A stretch of 64,000 nt of DNA, from the NCBI RefSeq assembly GCF_039543245.1, contig NZ_BAABJJ010000010.1, forward strand, positions 1-64,000. The letters are read 5' to 3'. The position numbers and the translations under genes are program-made. The DNA comes from Algibacter_G agarivorans (GTDB lineage Bacteria > Bacteroidota > Bacteroidia > Flavobacteriales > Flavobacteriaceae). Shown here piece by piece: positions 26,995 to 36,170 of the stretch; within the stretch, counting starts at the first letter, position 1; each line of letters begins with the position of its first letter. Below the pieces are notes generated by a model. The model did not search any database, was not told where the DNA came from, and saw only the letters and a list, made by a program, of their open reading frames with translations.

Positions 26995-28449
26995 ATGAAA
27001 GATGATTACGAGAACACTTATAAGGAAAAGCGAAAAAAATCTCATGAATTTGAAAAAAGAGAAGATTATTTAGAGCACGAATTATTAATTATGAAATTCC
27101 GTAGATGGAGAATTCATCTGCCTTTCAGAGATTTTAATATAGAACTCGAAGATTTAGTACCCGCTTTAGCTGCTACAATAGGTAAGGTGGTTATGGTAAC
27201 TGCCATGGTAGCTGCCTTTGCTGTACAGTTTGGACTTTCACCAGAATTTGTTGCAGAAAATGTTCGTTACGAATTACTTATTGCAGGAGGTATTTTTGTG
27301 ATATTATTTTCGGCTATCTTAAACCCTCGAGCAAATTTGGCTGGAACACACGGACCTATGATACCATTAATTCCAATAATTGCTGCAGCAGGAGGACATC
27401 CGCTAGCATTGGGGATTTTAATAGGTGTTTTTGGCCTGATATTAAGTATTACCAAAGGAGGCTCTAAATTAATGTCTTTAACTGGCGTTGGGGTACGTGG
27501 AGGATTGCTTATTTACCTTGGTGCAGTAGGTCTTATTTCACAAATCTCAAAATTTGAATCTTGGTCTGCAAATTCAAACGCAAGTACAGTTTCTTTTGTT
27601 GTAATCGGCATTACAATTCTTATTTATGCATATTTAGCTCGAATTAAAAAAAGGTGGTTGGCGATTCCGTTATGTTCGGCACTTGCAGGTGTAATAGCTT
27701 ATTCAATGGGTGTTAATTTTGAGTTTACTACCGAGCCTGGACTTCCGCACATGAATCCTTTTTGGTGGTGGGGAGAAACAACAGGTTGGCAATTAGGTTG
27801 GCCTGATTTTGGACATTTTATTGCGGTTATTCCTTTCGCCATTTTAGCAGTAGCCATGTGGTCTCCAGATTATTTAGGACACCGTGTTTTTCAAGAACTT
27901 AATTACCCAAAGAAAGCAAAAGATGTTCTAATGGATGTTGATGATACCATGACCGTAGCATCTATTCGTCAAATCGTTGGAGCAGGTTTAGGGGGTGGAA
28001 ATATAGCATCTTCATGGGGCACATATATGATTCCAGCAGCTATTGCAAAAAGACCTATTCCAGGTGGTGCTGTTCTTACAGCATTGTTATGTGTATTGGC
28101 TTCTGTTTTTGGATATCCTATGGATCTTGCTATGTGGGAACCTGTATTGAGAGTAGCCTTAATAGTTGGCGTGTTTTTACCCTTACTTGAAGCCGGTATG
28201 CAAATGGTGAAGAAGGAAAATGATTCTTTAAGTGCGGGTACTTGTATTTTTGCTTGTGCATTTGTAAACCCAGTTTTTGGTTGGGCTTTAACTATGCTAC
28301 TTGATAATTTAGGTCTGATTGGAGATCGTGAAAGAGCAAAAGAATTGACTTTAAAAGAGCGATTAATTATTCCTGGGGCTATGTTCTTAGTTTGTGTTGT
28401 TTCTCTTGCACTAGCGGGACAACTTCCTGGTATACCCGGGATATTTTAA
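26995..28449 (+). CDS. DUF3360 family permease
   Basis: The 484-residue protein has about twelve transmembrane helices behind a charged 50-residue N-terminus. The block FRDFNIELEDLVPALAATIG and the glycine-rich NLAGTHGPMIPLIPIIAAAGG match the DUF3360 family also found in Vibrio. The fold resembles SLC26/nucleobase permeases, with MWSPDYLGHRVFQELNYP as a conserved loop. Substrate unknown. The length is full. It is transcribed from its own promoter and is not in an operon. Confidence 0.82.
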   Translation: MKDDYENTYKEKRKKSHEFEKREDYLEHELLIMKFRRWRIHLPFRDFNIELEDLVPALAATIGKVVMVTAMVAAFAVQFGLSPEFVAENVRYELLIAGGIFVILFSAILNPRANLAGTHGPMIPLIPIIAAAGGHPLALGILIGVFGLILSITKGGSKLMSLTGVGVRGGLLIYLGAVGLISQISKFESWSANSNASTVSFVVIGITILIYAYLARIKKRWLAIPLCSALAGVIAYSMGVNFEFTTEPGLPHMNPFWWWGETTGWQLGWPDFGHFIAVIPFAILAVAMWSPDYLGHRVFQELNYPKKAKDVLMDVDDTMTVASIRQIVGAGLGGGNIASSWGTYMIPAAIAKRPIPGGAVLTALLCVLASVFGYPMDLAMWEPVLRVALIVGVFLPLLEAGMQMVKKENDSLSAGTCIFACAFVNPVFGWALTMLLDNLGLIGDRERAKELTLKERLIIPGAMFLVCVVSLALAGQLPGIPGIF

Positions 28450-28714
28450 AAATATTTGGCACTTAAAAATAAAAGTATGAAAAGACAATGAAAATTAGAA
28501 CTATTAAAGATCAAGTGAAATAAAACTGGAAAGGTTGCTAGATATCTTTCATGCAATTTTTAATATAACAGACCAGTTTTTGCCAATGTTAGATGTTAAA
28601 AAAGCAACCTAAAAATTATATTTCAATACTTAGAATTTATCCTTTTTCAACAGCATTAACATCAGTAGAATAATCGACTAGATTATAATAAATTGAAAAT
28701 AAGCCAACTAATTT
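28450..28714. other. intergenic region, no gene seen
   Basis: Between DUF3360 and the cold-shock gene I find no convincing ORF, hairpin or RNA. The cold-shock promoter starts at the right edge. Confidence 0.45.
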
Positions 28715-28745
28715 ATTGTATGTTGAAAAATTGGCACCATCTTTG
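28715..28745 (+). promoter_or_regulatory. promoter of the small cold-shock gene
   Basis: ATTG at 28715-28718, a 19-base spacer, then CATCTTTG at 28738-28745 (one mismatch to TAnnTTTG). This leaves a leader of about 30 bases before the ATG at 28782. Confidence 0.45.
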
Positions 28746-28781
28746 CGATTCAATAAGTATTATAAATTAAATTACATTACA

Positions 28782-28973
28782 ATGAGTAAAGGAACAGTAA
28801 AATTTTTCAATGACGCTAAAGGATTTGGATTTATCACAGAAGAAGGCGTTGAAAAAGACCACTTTGTACACATTTCAGGATTAGTAGACGAAATTCGCGA
28901 AGGCGACCAAGTTGAATTTGATCTTCAAGAAGGAAACAAAGGATTAAATGCAGTGAACGTAAAAGTTATCTAA
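28782..28973 (+). CDS. small cold-shock protein (CspA family)
   Basis: The 63-residue single cold-shock domain begins MSKGTVKFFNDAKGFGFI. RNP1 (KGFGFI) and RNP2 (HFVHIS) are intact, so it should bind single-stranded RNA and melt secondary structure. I set the start at the ATG at 28782; longer versions begin inside the promoter. A textbook terminator follows, so it is monocistronic. It opens a group of RNA-remodelling genes that runs to 32.8 kb. Confidence 0.95.
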   Translation: MSKGTVKFFNDAKGFGFITEEGVEKDHFVHISGLVDEIREGDQVEFDLQEGNKGLNAVNVKVI

Positions 28974-28997
28974 TACATATACTTTCAAGTTTTACAA

Positions 28998-29027
28998 AAG
29001 CCCATCAATATTGATGGGCTTTTTTTA
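28998..29027 (+). terminator. intrinsic terminator of the cold-shock gene
   Basis: A 22-bp perfect palindrome (28999-29020, starting AGCCCATCAA) is followed by a T run to 29026. It is one of the strongest hairpins in the window. Confidence 0.88.
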
Positions 29028-29085
29028 TGCAGTATCTCATTTATTTATTGTTTAGTGGATTTTTCACTAACTCTTTTATTTATAC

Positions 29086-29093
29086 TACTTTTG
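29086..29093 (+). promoter_or_regulatory. -7 box for the second cold-shock gene
   Basis: TACTTTTG matches TAnnTTTG. It implies a leader of about 55 bases before the ATG at 29155, long enough for leader-based temperature control. Confidence 0.42.
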
Positions 29094-29154
29094 TAATGTT
29101 TATCAATTGAAATAACATATTACTGTTTAAATAGTATAAAAAAAACAAGAACTA

Positions 29155-29403
29155 ATGATTATAAAATTCATAAAAAAATTATTTAATTCAAACACCAAAA
29201 CTGGTACAAATGAAGGTACTGTCAAGTTTTTTAATAATAAAAAGGGTTTTGGGTTTATAACAGTAAAAGATTCTGATGAAGAAATCTTTGTACATACAAC
29301 AAACCTCATAGACAAGATAAGGGATAAAAATCATGTCACATTTGACATAGAAAAAAGTGATAAAGGACCAATTGCTATTAATGTACGTGTGGTAAAAAAA
29401 TAA
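29155..29403 (+). CDS. cold-shock-domain protein with N-terminal extension
   Basis: The 82-residue protein has a basic, partly hydrophobic N-terminus (MIIKFIKKLFNSN) and then a cold-shock domain with intact KGFGFI and IFVHTT motifs. It is more diverged than its neighbour at 28.8 kb, with charged replacements such as DSDEE before RNP2. It is likely a nucleic-acid chaperone, and the hydrophobic start could tether it weakly. It is separated from the first gene by a terminator, so it is independently transcribed. Confidence 0.88.
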   Translation: MIIKFIKKLFNSNTKTGTNEGTVKFFNNKKGFGFITVKDSDEEIFVHTTNLIDKIRDKNHVTFDIEKSDKGPIAINVRVVKK

Positions 29404-29530
29404 AAGAACAATTAAAAAAACATCATCCCTGTCATGTACTATACAATTTCTACAAAAATAAAAAACGCTGTATTTAGACTAAGTACTTCAGAATAAAGAT
29501 GTAGTTTCGCGGCTTGTAAAAAACAGGTCT

Positions 29531-29980
29531 ATGAAACGTATAAGTCAATATAAAAAGTTATTTGAAATAGAAAATGAGATTGATCTTAAAACACTTAAAA
29601 AGCGTTACCGCAATTTAGCAAAAGAATGGCATCCAGATAAGTTTCAAGAAGGCGATGCTAAACTTGAAGAAGCTGAAGTAAATAGTCGCAACATCATTGA
29701 TGGTTATCATTTTTTGGTGAGTATAGCTCCTGAAACTCTAGCAGCTAACTTAGATGTTTATACCGAAACAATAACAAATTCAGGAATAGCAGATTACATT
29801 CACAAAGGTTTAGTATTAGAAATCACTTTTTTAGATGGCACCACTTACGAGTATTTTGGAGTTACGAAGCCTTTATATATAAAGATGATTAATTCTAATA
29901 AACTGAATCGTTTCGCTAAACGTAGCATCTACCCTAACTACATATACAGAAAATCAAAGCGTACCCTTCAAGAAGCTTAA
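29531..29980 (+). CDS. J-domain plus KTSC-domain protein
   Basis: The 149-residue protein joins a DnaJ-type J domain (residues 5-55, HPD at 34-36 in KEWHPDKF) to a C-terminal KTSC domain (about 88-145, including LEITFLDGTTYEYFGV and a final PNYIYRK). J domains stimulate Hsp70. KTSC resembles a C-terminal part of lysyl-tRNA synthetase and is suspected to bind RNA or tRNA. The combination suggests recruitment of DnaK to an RNA-linked process. It sits between cold-shock and DEAD-box genes. Confidence 0.8.
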   Translation: MKRISQYKKLFEIENEIDLKTLKKRYRNLAKEWHPDKFQEGDAKLEEAEVNSRNIIDGYHFLVSIAPETLAANLDVYTETITNSGIADYIHKGLVLEITFLDGTTYEYFGVTKPLYIKMINSNKLNRFAKRSIYPNYIYRKSKRTLQEA

Positions 29981-30079
29981 TATATAGATATTGGCTTATT
30001 AGTTATTGAGAATTTTTTATATCACGCTTTTAAAAGGAATTAGCGCACTAATTTACACGATTCTCGGATTTTGTATAGT

Positions 30080-30087
30080 TATCTTTG
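30080..30087 (+). promoter_or_regulatory. -7 box for the DEAD-box pair
   Basis: TATCTTTG matches TAnnTTTG, 14 bases before the ATG at 30102, giving a very short leader. Confidence 0.48.
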
Positions 30088-30101
30088 CCTAAAATTATGT
30101 T

Positions 30102-31442
30102 ATGTCAAAACCGTTTTCTGATTTAGGAATTAATGAACAGCTACAACAAAGCTTAGCTGATTTACAAATTTCTGTTCCAACAGATATCCAAGAAAAAACA
30201 ATTCCCGTTGTACTTAATCAAAAAGAAGATGTTGTGGCTTTGGCAAAAACAGGAACAGGTAAAACTGCTGCTTTTGGATTACCTTTATTACAGTTAATCA
30301 ATACTGAGGATACTAGCGTACAAGTGGTAATTTTAGCACCCACGCGAGAATTAGGGCATCAAATTCATGCCAATTTATTGTCTTTTACTTCCCATAGTCC
30401 TGCTATTTCTATAGCGGCTGTATGCGGAGGGATTCCTATAAAACCTCAAATTGAACGTTTAAAAACAGCTACTCATATTGTAGTGGCAACACCCGGACGT
30501 TTAGTCGATTTGATAAAACGAGGCGCTATTAACATTAAAAATTTAAAGTATTTAGTGTTGGATGAAGCCGATGAAATGGTGAGTGCTTTAAAAACCGACT
30601 TGGATCTTATTATCAAAGACATTCCAAAATCTCGACGGACTTTACTCTTTACAGCAACCATGCCTGGAGCCATAAAACAATTGGTACAAAATTACATGTC
30701 AAAGCATGTTGTGCATATAGAGGCAGACATGTCGACGGTTGGGCATCAGGGAATCGATCATCAATATGTGGTTGTAGAACCTATTGAAAAACTAGAGGTT
30801 TTGCTTCATTTCTTAAATACTAAAGAAGGAGAAAGAGGCATTATATTTTGTAAGACCAAAGCAGCGGTCAATAAATTAGCAAAAAAATTAGCCATTAATA
30901 AATTCTCATCAGGGGCTATTCATGGTAGTTTGTCTCAAGGTATTCGTGACCGTATTATGGGACAATTTAGAGAAGGCTTTATCGATATTTTGGTAGCTAC
31001 CGATTTAGCAGCACGTGGTATTGATGTTAAAGACATATCGTATGTGGTTAATTACCATTTACCAGACACTTATGAGGCTTATGTACATAGAAGCGGCCGT
31101 ACGGCTAGAGCAGGAGCAAAGGGACTTTCGTTAAGTGTTATACAAAATGAGGAACTTGAAGATATTCCTGAATTTGAAAATGAGCTAGGCATCACTTTTA
31201 ATGAATTCAAAAAAGCAGACGCCCAAAGTATCGAAGAAAACAATGGTTTGCTATGGGCGAGAAAAATATTTAAAACCAAGCCTAATCGAGAGGTGTCAGA
31301 AGATTTTAAAGCGAAGGTAAAAACGATATTTCATCATTTAACAAAAGAGGAATTAGTCGATAAAATATTAGCAAACTACTTAGCGCAATCGGCTACAGTA
31401 CATCCAAAACCAGAGGTGTCTAAAAAGCACAAAAAGAAATAG
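30102..31442 (+). CDS. DEAD-box RNA helicase
   Basis: The 446-residue ATP-dependent RNA helicase has a Q motif (FSDLGINEQLQQSL, PTDIQ), Walker A AKTGTGKT at 48-55, PTRELGHQI, ATPGRLVDL, DEAD near 153, SAT-equivalent FTATMP, and HRSGRTARAG in the second lobe. A short basic tail ends KKHKKK. It likely unwinds mRNA or rRNA structure, useful in the cold. The next helicase starts 5 bases after its stop, so the two form an operon. Confidence 0.92.
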   Translation: MSKPFSDLGINEQLQQSLADLQISVPTDIQEKTIPVVLNQKEDVVALAKTGTGKTAAFGLPLLQLINTEDTSVQVVILAPTRELGHQIHANLLSFTSHSPAISIAAVCGGIPIKPQIERLKTATHIVVATPGRLVDLIKRGAINIKNLKYLVLDEADEMVSALKTDLDLIIKDIPKSRRTLLFTATMPGAIKQLVQNYMSKHVVHIEADMSTVGHQGIDHQYVVVEPIEKLEVLLHFLNTKEGERGIIFCKTKAAVNKLAKKLAINKFSSGAIHGSLSQGIRDRIMGQFREGFIDILVATDLAARGIDVKDISYVVNYHLPDTYEAYVHRSGRTARAGAKGLSLSVIQNEELEDIPEFENELGITFNEFKKADAQSIEENNGLLWARKIFKTKPNREVSEDFKAKVKTIFHHLTKEELVDKILANYLAQSATVHPKPEVSKKHKKK

Positions 31443-31447
31443 TCATT

Positions 31448-32761
31448 ATGGCAAATAGTATTAAAAATCAGCAGGATATTTTAGCTAAATTAAATATTCA
31501 TGCTTTGAATCCCATGCAAGAGGAAGCTGTTTCTGTTATTGAAACAACAACAAATACCATCATATTATCACCTACGGGAACAGGGAAAACATTGGCATTT
31601 TCATTGCCCCTATTAAAAACCTTAAAACCAGAATCTAAAGACATTCAAGCATTAATATTAGTACCATCAAGAGAATTAGCCATTCAAATAGAGCAAGTCA
31701 TTCGATCTATGGGTTCAGGTTATAAAGTAAATGCGGTTTATGGAGGTAGGCCCATGTCTAAAGATAAAATTGAAATTAAACACAACCCAGCAATTTTAAT
31801 AGGAACACCAGGTAGAATATTAGATCATTTTGTTAGCGACAGGTTTTCTAAAGCAAGTATAAAAACGCTTATTTTAGATGAATTCGACAAGTCTTTAGAA
31901 GATGGTTTTGAGGAAGAAATGAAAGGAATTATCACTCAATTGCCTAGTGTAAATAAGCGTATATTAACATCTGCTACTCAAGCCGTTAAGGTTCCTGGTT
32001 TTGTAAGATTAGACAAGCCAACGATCATCAACTATTTAAGAGAAAAAAAAGGGTCGAAATTAGCCATTAAAACAGTAGTTTCTCCAGACAAAAACAAATT
32101 GAAAACTTTACTGCAATTGGTACAGCATATAGGCAATGAACCTGGAATTATTTTCTGTAATTTAAGAGATAGCATTAATGAAGTCAGTCGTTTTTTAAAG
32201 CGAAATAAAATTAGTCATGCTTGTTTTTCTGGTGGCATGGAACAAAAAGATAGAGAACGGGCTCTTATTAAATTTAGAAACGGCACTTGCCAAGTATTAA
32301 TTGCAACCGATTTAGCTGCTAGAGGCATCGATATTCCAGAAATGAATTATATTATTCATTATGAATTACCTCGACATGAAGAAGAATTTATTCATAGAAA
32401 TGGTAGAACAGCTAGAGTCAATGCAAAAGGAACGGCTTATGTATTGAAATGGGAAAACCAATTACTGCCAGAATTTATTCAAAATGTAAAAGGCATCAAT
32501 ATTTCGAAGAAAGCACTTCATAAGCCACAATACTGGGAAACCTTATTTATTTCTGGCGGGCGAAAAGATAAAATTTCCAAAGGCGATATTGCTGGGTTAT
32601 TTTTTAAACAAGGTGGTATTAATAAGGATCAATTAGGAACTATAGAACTAAAACCTGATTGTGCATTTGTGGCCATTCCGCTTACTATGGCAGATGAATT
32701 AGTAGAAAAACTTAACAATACCCGATTAAAAAAGAAAAAAGTACGAGTAACCATTTTATAA
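31448..32761 (+). CDS. DEAD-box helicase with DbpA-type RNA-binding domain (DEFD variant)
   Basis: The 437-residue helicase has Walker A SPTGTGKT (41-48), PSRELAIQI, GTPGRILDHF, the box-II variant DEFD near 145, SAT in LTSATQAV and HRNGRTARV. The last 75 or so residues match the DbpA RNA-binding domain (FISGGRKDKISKGDIAGLF ... KPDCAFVAIP). In E. coli DbpA this domain targets hairpin 92 of 23S rRNA during 50S assembly; a similar ribosome role is likely here. It forms an operon with the upstream DEAD-box gene and ends convergently with the EamA gene. Confidence 0.9.
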   Translation: MANSIKNQQDILAKLNIHALNPMQEEAVSVIETTTNTIILSPTGTGKTLAFSLPLLKTLKPESKDIQALILVPSRELAIQIEQVIRSMGSGYKVNAVYGGRPMSKDKIEIKHNPAILIGTPGRILDHFVSDRFSKASIKTLILDEFDKSLEDGFEEEMKGIITQLPSVNKRILTSATQAVKVPGFVRLDKPTIINYLREKKGSKLAIKTVVSPDKNKLKTLLQLVQHIGNEPGIIFCNLRDSINEVSRFLKRNKISHACFSGGMEQKDRERALIKFRNGTCQVLIATDLAARGIDIPEMNYIIHYELPRHEEEFIHRNGRTARVNAKGTAYVLKWENQLLPEFIQNVKGINISKKALHKPQYWETLFISGGRKDKISKGDIAGLFFKQGGINKDQLGTIELKPDCAFVAIPLTMADELVEKLNNTRLKKKKVRVTIL

Positions 32762-32831
32762 CACTTTATTTTCTTAGGGCTATGCAGAACAAACCCTCTG
32801 GATATTTGAAGAAACAACTATAAGCACTAAT

Positions 32832-33731
32832 CTAAGAATACAAAATCAAAAATACTCCGCACATAATACCTACTAACGGCACCAATTTTTTACGTTTGTT
32901 TTGTTCCTTAAAAATTAACCCTCCAATAACAACAGCAATAATGATTTGACTGCGTTTTATGGCAGAAAGAAGCATAATTAAAGCTTCAGGATCTTGTAAA
33001 GCTTTAAAGTAAAAATAGTCTGCTACTATTAATAAAACGCCAACTACAGGTATAGACCAACGCCATTTAAAAACGTTTCGTTTTTCTGCTTTAAGAAACC
33101 AAGTTACCGTTAAAATAACGAGTAATATAAGCACGGTATAAAAGCAAAACCAAAATTGTAACGTTTGTGGGTTTAGTATTAAATTCTGAATTAAAAATTT
33201 ATCATATAAACCGCTGGATGCACCTAAAAAAGTAGCACCAATAATGGCAAATATCCATTTGTTTCTTTTGAAATAAATCCCCTCCTTTTTTCCTATTCTG
33301 GAATATAATAATACCGAAAAAATAATTAGAAAAAATCCAATCCATTGCCAAAAGTTAGGCTTTTCTTGGTAAATAGTAATAGCGCCAATAAACGTAAAAA
33401 AAGGCCCCGCAGATCGTATAGGTGCAACAATAGTAATAGGCAAATGCTTTAAAGCTTCATATGCCAATATCCAAGAAGCAGCCATCATAGCTGATTTTAT
33501 AAAAATAAAACCATGTGTTTCCCATGGTATAACGGTAATGTATAATTGTATTTCAGACATATATTCTGGATACAATAGGGAACCAATATAAAGAGGAAGA
33601 ATTAATAAAAAACCTGATGAAATAGTGCCTAAAAGCACAGGAAAAACTTCATTTCCTTGTACAGCATGTTTTTTACATAAATTGTGTAAGCCTAAAAACA
33701 AGGCTGATAAAAGTCCTAAATACATCCACAT
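32832..33731 (-). CDS. EamA-family (DMT) transporter
   Basis: The 299-residue inner-membrane protein has about ten helices and two EamA repeats (MWMYLGLLSALFLGLHNLCKKHAV at the start; the second repeat begins near residue 150). It resembles YdcZ/RhaT-like metabolite exporters, with no substrate clue. A near-consensus -7 box (TATCTTCG, minus strand) lies just upstream at about 33738-33745. It converges on the helicase operon. Confidence 0.8.
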   Translation of the reverse strand: MWMYLGLLSALFLGLHNLCKKHAVQGNEVFPVLLGTISSGFLLILPLYIGSLLYPEYMSEIQLYITVIPWETHGFIFIKSAMMAASWILAYEALKHLPITIVAPIRSAGPFFTFIGAITIYQEKPNFWQWIGFFLIIFSVLLYSRIGKKEGIYFKRNKWIFAIIGATFLGASSGLYDKFLIQNLILNPQTLQFWFCFYTVLILLVILTVTWFLKAEKRNVFKWRWSIPVVGVLLIVADYFYFKALQDPEALIMLLSAIKRSQIIIAVVIGGLIFKEQNKRKKLVPLVGIMCGVFLILYS

Positions 33732-33767
33732 AATGCGCGCGAAGATACTTTTATTTATATATGGATA

Positions 33768-33799
33768 AAAAAACTTTTAATACGTATTAAAAGTTTTTT
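33768..33799 (-). terminator. perfect 32-bp palindromic terminator after the desaturase gene
   Basis: The palindrome is centred at 33783/33784 and both ends are A/T runs. It lies 13 bases beyond the desaturase stop on the minus strand. Confidence 0.75.
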
Positions 33800-33812
33800 G
33801 AATTTGGACTTA

Positions 33813-34553
33813 TTAATCTTTGATTCTAATTGGCTTCAACTTAATAACTCCAAAAGCATTCAGTACTTTTATAATCAAATAGGTAATATCAATCTCATAC
33901 CATTTCACCCCAAAATTTGGGCTACTAGCATACTTATGATGATTATTATGATAGCCTTCACCCATCATTAAGAAATCAAAACGGAATAGGTTTTTACTTG
34001 TGTTTTTCATCTTGAAATTCACATAGCCATAAATATGACCAAACCAGTTTATAATCACACCATGAATAGGCGCCATCATAAATGTTATTGGTAATAATAA
34101 CCATTGCCACCAAGCCGTTGCAAAGAGAGCAAAGATCAGAATGTAACCCGCAATCCAAAGTAATCTAGAAAAGCGAGAACTCGCAAATTTATCAAAGCTT
34201 TTCCATTGCGGAACGTTTTTGGTAAATCGCTGATCAACTTCAATACGTTGTTTATTAATATCCTGATAAATTGTTTTTGTTTTCCACATCATGGCAAACA
34301 TATTAGCATCATAAGATGGAGAATGTGGGTCCTTTTCAGTATCCGTATAGGCATGGTGCATGCGGTGCATAATCCCATAACCATAAGCGCTTAAATAACT
34401 TGAGCCTTGAAAAATCCATGTTAAAATAAAAGTAATACGTTCTACGGTTTTCGACATGGTAAATACCTGATGTGCGGCATAGCGATGTAAAAAGAACGAC
34501 TGAAAAAACAAGCCTCCATACCAAAGCACTAAAACGAAAAGAATGATAACCAT
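33813..34553 (-). CDS. acyl-CoA / fatty acid delta-9-type desaturase
   Basis: The 246-residue membrane enzyme carries the three histidine boxes of the desaturase family: HRYAAH near residue 23, HRMHH near 63 and HNNHH near 204, plus a HGVIINWFGH region with extra histidines. It introduces a cis double bond into acyl chains through a di-iron centre and keeps membranes fluid, which suits a cold-water life. About four membrane helices are visible. A perfect -7 box and a short leader precede it, and a strong palindromic terminator follows. Confidence 0.9.
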   Translation of the reverse strand: MVIILFVLVLWYGGLFFQSFFLHRYAAHQVFTMSKTVERITFILTWIFQGSSYLSAYGYGIMHRMHHAYTDTEKDPHSPSYDANMFAMMWKTKTIYQDINKQRIEVDQRFTKNVPQWKSFDKFASSRFSRLLWIAGYILIFALFATAWWQWLLLPITFMMAPIHGVIINWFGHIYGYVNFKMKNTSKNLFRFDFLMMGEGYHNNHHKYASSPNFGVKWYEIDITYLIIKVLNAFGVIKLKPIRIKD

Positions 34554-34566
34554 AATTATTTTTTTG

Positions 34567-34574
34567 CAAAGATA
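34567..34574 (-). promoter_or_regulatory. promoter of the desaturase gene
   Basis: The minus strand reads TATCTTTG here, 13 bases from the start codon, with a TTG about 20 bases further upstream as -33. Confidence 0.5.
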
Positions 34575-34654
34575 ATTTGTTATTTCAAGTAAAACAATGA
34601 ACCTAGATTAATAAAAATTGGGCTTATAAACATGAATTCGGTTACAATAGCATT

Positions 34655-34711
34655 AAAAAACACCCCTAAAGTCCCACAAGGGGACAACCCAGACCAAAAA
34701 CAGGTTGAATT
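34655..34711. repeat. dispersed intergenic repeat, copy 1
   Basis: Shares AAAAAACACCCCTAA and AGGGGACAA followed by CCAAAC/CAGACC-type sequence with 56146-56240. CCCCT and AGGGG can pair as a small hairpin. Confidence 0.45.
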
Positions 34712-34774
34712 AGGGCTATATTGTTCGTTACTGCCAAAATGCGGTGAATTATAATAATATTAATTGAACTCAGA

Positions 34775-35389
34775 TTACATGCGTTTTCTAATCCTGCTTA
34801 ACGCTTGTGCGGTTACACCAATATAAGAACTGATGTATTTCAAAGGAATCTCTTTTAAGAGTTCTGGACGCTCCTTAAATAATTTCATATAGCGTTCCTC
34901 GGCCGTCAAATTCAATAAGTTTTGTTCACGTTTAGATTTCAATAAAAAGAGACGTTCTGCCGTTAATCTGCCAATAAGATTTCCTATTTGGGTATGGTTA
35001 TAAACCGCTTGCAAATCATTATAAGTCATACTTAAAAGCACAGTTTCTGTAAGGGCTTGTAACTGATATGCTGAAGGTTTCTGTGTTAAAAAGGAATCAT
35101 AAGCACTAATAAACTGGTTCTCAAAACTAAAGCCAAAAGTAATTTCTTTTTCTGGATCTTCTTTAGGAATAAATAAACGAACAGCCCCAGATTCTATAAA
35201 AGAGATATGATTTTCTATTTCATTGAGCTTTAAAAAAATCGTTTTCTTTGGAATAACACGACGTTGTAATTTCGACGTAAAAAACGCCCAATCTTCATTA
35301 GATATGGTTGCTATTTGTTCTAAGTAAGCTTTTATCTGTTCCAAATGATGTAACCCGTTATTATTGAGTTCACAAAGATAGGAATTCAT
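34775..35389 (-). CDS. Crp/Fnr-type transcriptional regulator
   Basis: The 204-residue protein has a cyclic-nucleotide-binding beta-barrel in the first 120 residues and a C-terminal winged helix in the last 40 (IPLKYISSYIGVTAQALSRIRKRM), where the recognition helix is plain. No cysteine cluster for an iron-sulphur centre is seen, so it is not an oxygen sensor of the Fnr type. The ligand is unknown. It may regulate the divergent or neighbouring slipin and desaturase genes; this is inferred from position only. Confidence 0.82.
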   Translation of the reverse strand: MNSYLCELNNNGLHHLEQIKAYLEQIATISNEDWAFFTSKLQRRVIPKKTIFLKLNEIENHISFIESGAVRLFIPKEDPEKEITFGFSFENQFISAYDSFLTQKPSAYQLQALTETVLLSMTYNDLQAVYNHTQIGNLIGRLTAERLFLLKSKREQNLLNLTAEERYMKLFKERPELLKEIPLKYISSYIGVTAQALSRIRKRM

Positions 35390-35417
35390 ATGTGCTTATA
35401 AAGTGATTGGTTGCCCC

Positions 35418-36170
35418 TTATTTAACAAGTTTGGATTTCTTTTTTTTAACAGGCAATACTTCTTCTGGGAACGGGAAGAGTATGGTTGAATTTTTTTCTG
35501 CTGCAATATTCGACAAGGTTTGGTATAACCTTAGTTTTATGGCAGAAGGCGATTGATCTATTAGTTTCCCTGCCGCAAGTAACTTGTCTGCCGCCTGTTC
35601 TTCGGCCAAGGCCAAAATAATTCGAGCCCTGCGTGAACGTTCTGCCTCTGCTTGGTTTGCCATCATACGCCGCATGTTCTCGGGCAACTGAATGTCTTTT
35701 ATCTTAACATCGCTAATTTCAATACCCCAATCTTTGGTTTCTTGCTCAACAATTTCTTTAATGTTTTTACCCATTTCTTCACGTTTAGAAAGGATGGTGT
35801 CTAATTCCACCTTCCCACAAACATCCCTAAGTGCAGCCTGTGCCAATTGGGTAATAGCGAACTTATATTCTTCAACTTCCAAAACTGCTTTTTCAGGATC
35901 GTTAATCTTAAAAAACACAACACCATCTATACTACAAGGTACGTTATCTTCTGTCATAACTTCCTGAGAATCAATGTTAAATGTAATAACTCTAATGTCT
36001 ACAATTTGGATGGTTTCAATAAAAGGAATAATCCATCGAAACCCTGGTTTTAAGGTTTTTATATATTTTCCAAATCTAAATTTAATAGCTCTTTTGTATT
36101 CAAAAATGATTCGAATACCTAAAGCAAGAAATACCCCGATAATTATAATGAGAATGCCAAACCGGTTCAT
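35418..36170 (-). CDS. slipin / SPFH-domain membrane protein
   Basis: The 250-residue stomatin-family protein has one N-terminal membrane helix (residues 4-22) and an SPFH domain (about 25-190; KTLKPGFRWIIPF, then EVMTEDNVPCSIDGVVFFKI). A helical tail with AEAERSRRARIILA follows, typical of oligomer-forming slipins. It should build ring-like scaffolds in the inner membrane that influence protease or transporter activity. The usual NfeD partner gene is absent. It lies 28 bases upstream of the Crp-like gene on the same strand, so they may be co-transcribed. Confidence 0.88.
   Translation of the reverse strand: MNRFGILIIIIGVFLALGIRIIFEYKRAIKFRFGKYIKTLKPGFRWIIPFIETIQIVDIRVITFNIDSQEVMTEDNVPCSIDGVVFFKINDPEKAVLEVEEYKFAITQLAQAALRDVCGKVELDTILSKREEMGKNIKEIVEQETKDWGIEISDVKIKDIQLPENMRRMMANQAEAERSRRARIILALAEEQAADKLLAAGKLIDQSPSAIKLRLYQTLSNIAAEKNSTILFPFPEEVLPVKKKKSKLVK

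Noticed and set aside
28716..28781. Longer version of the small cold-shock protein starting at a TTG
   Set aside because: This stretch contains the promoter elements; the conserved protein starts exactly at the ATG at 28782.
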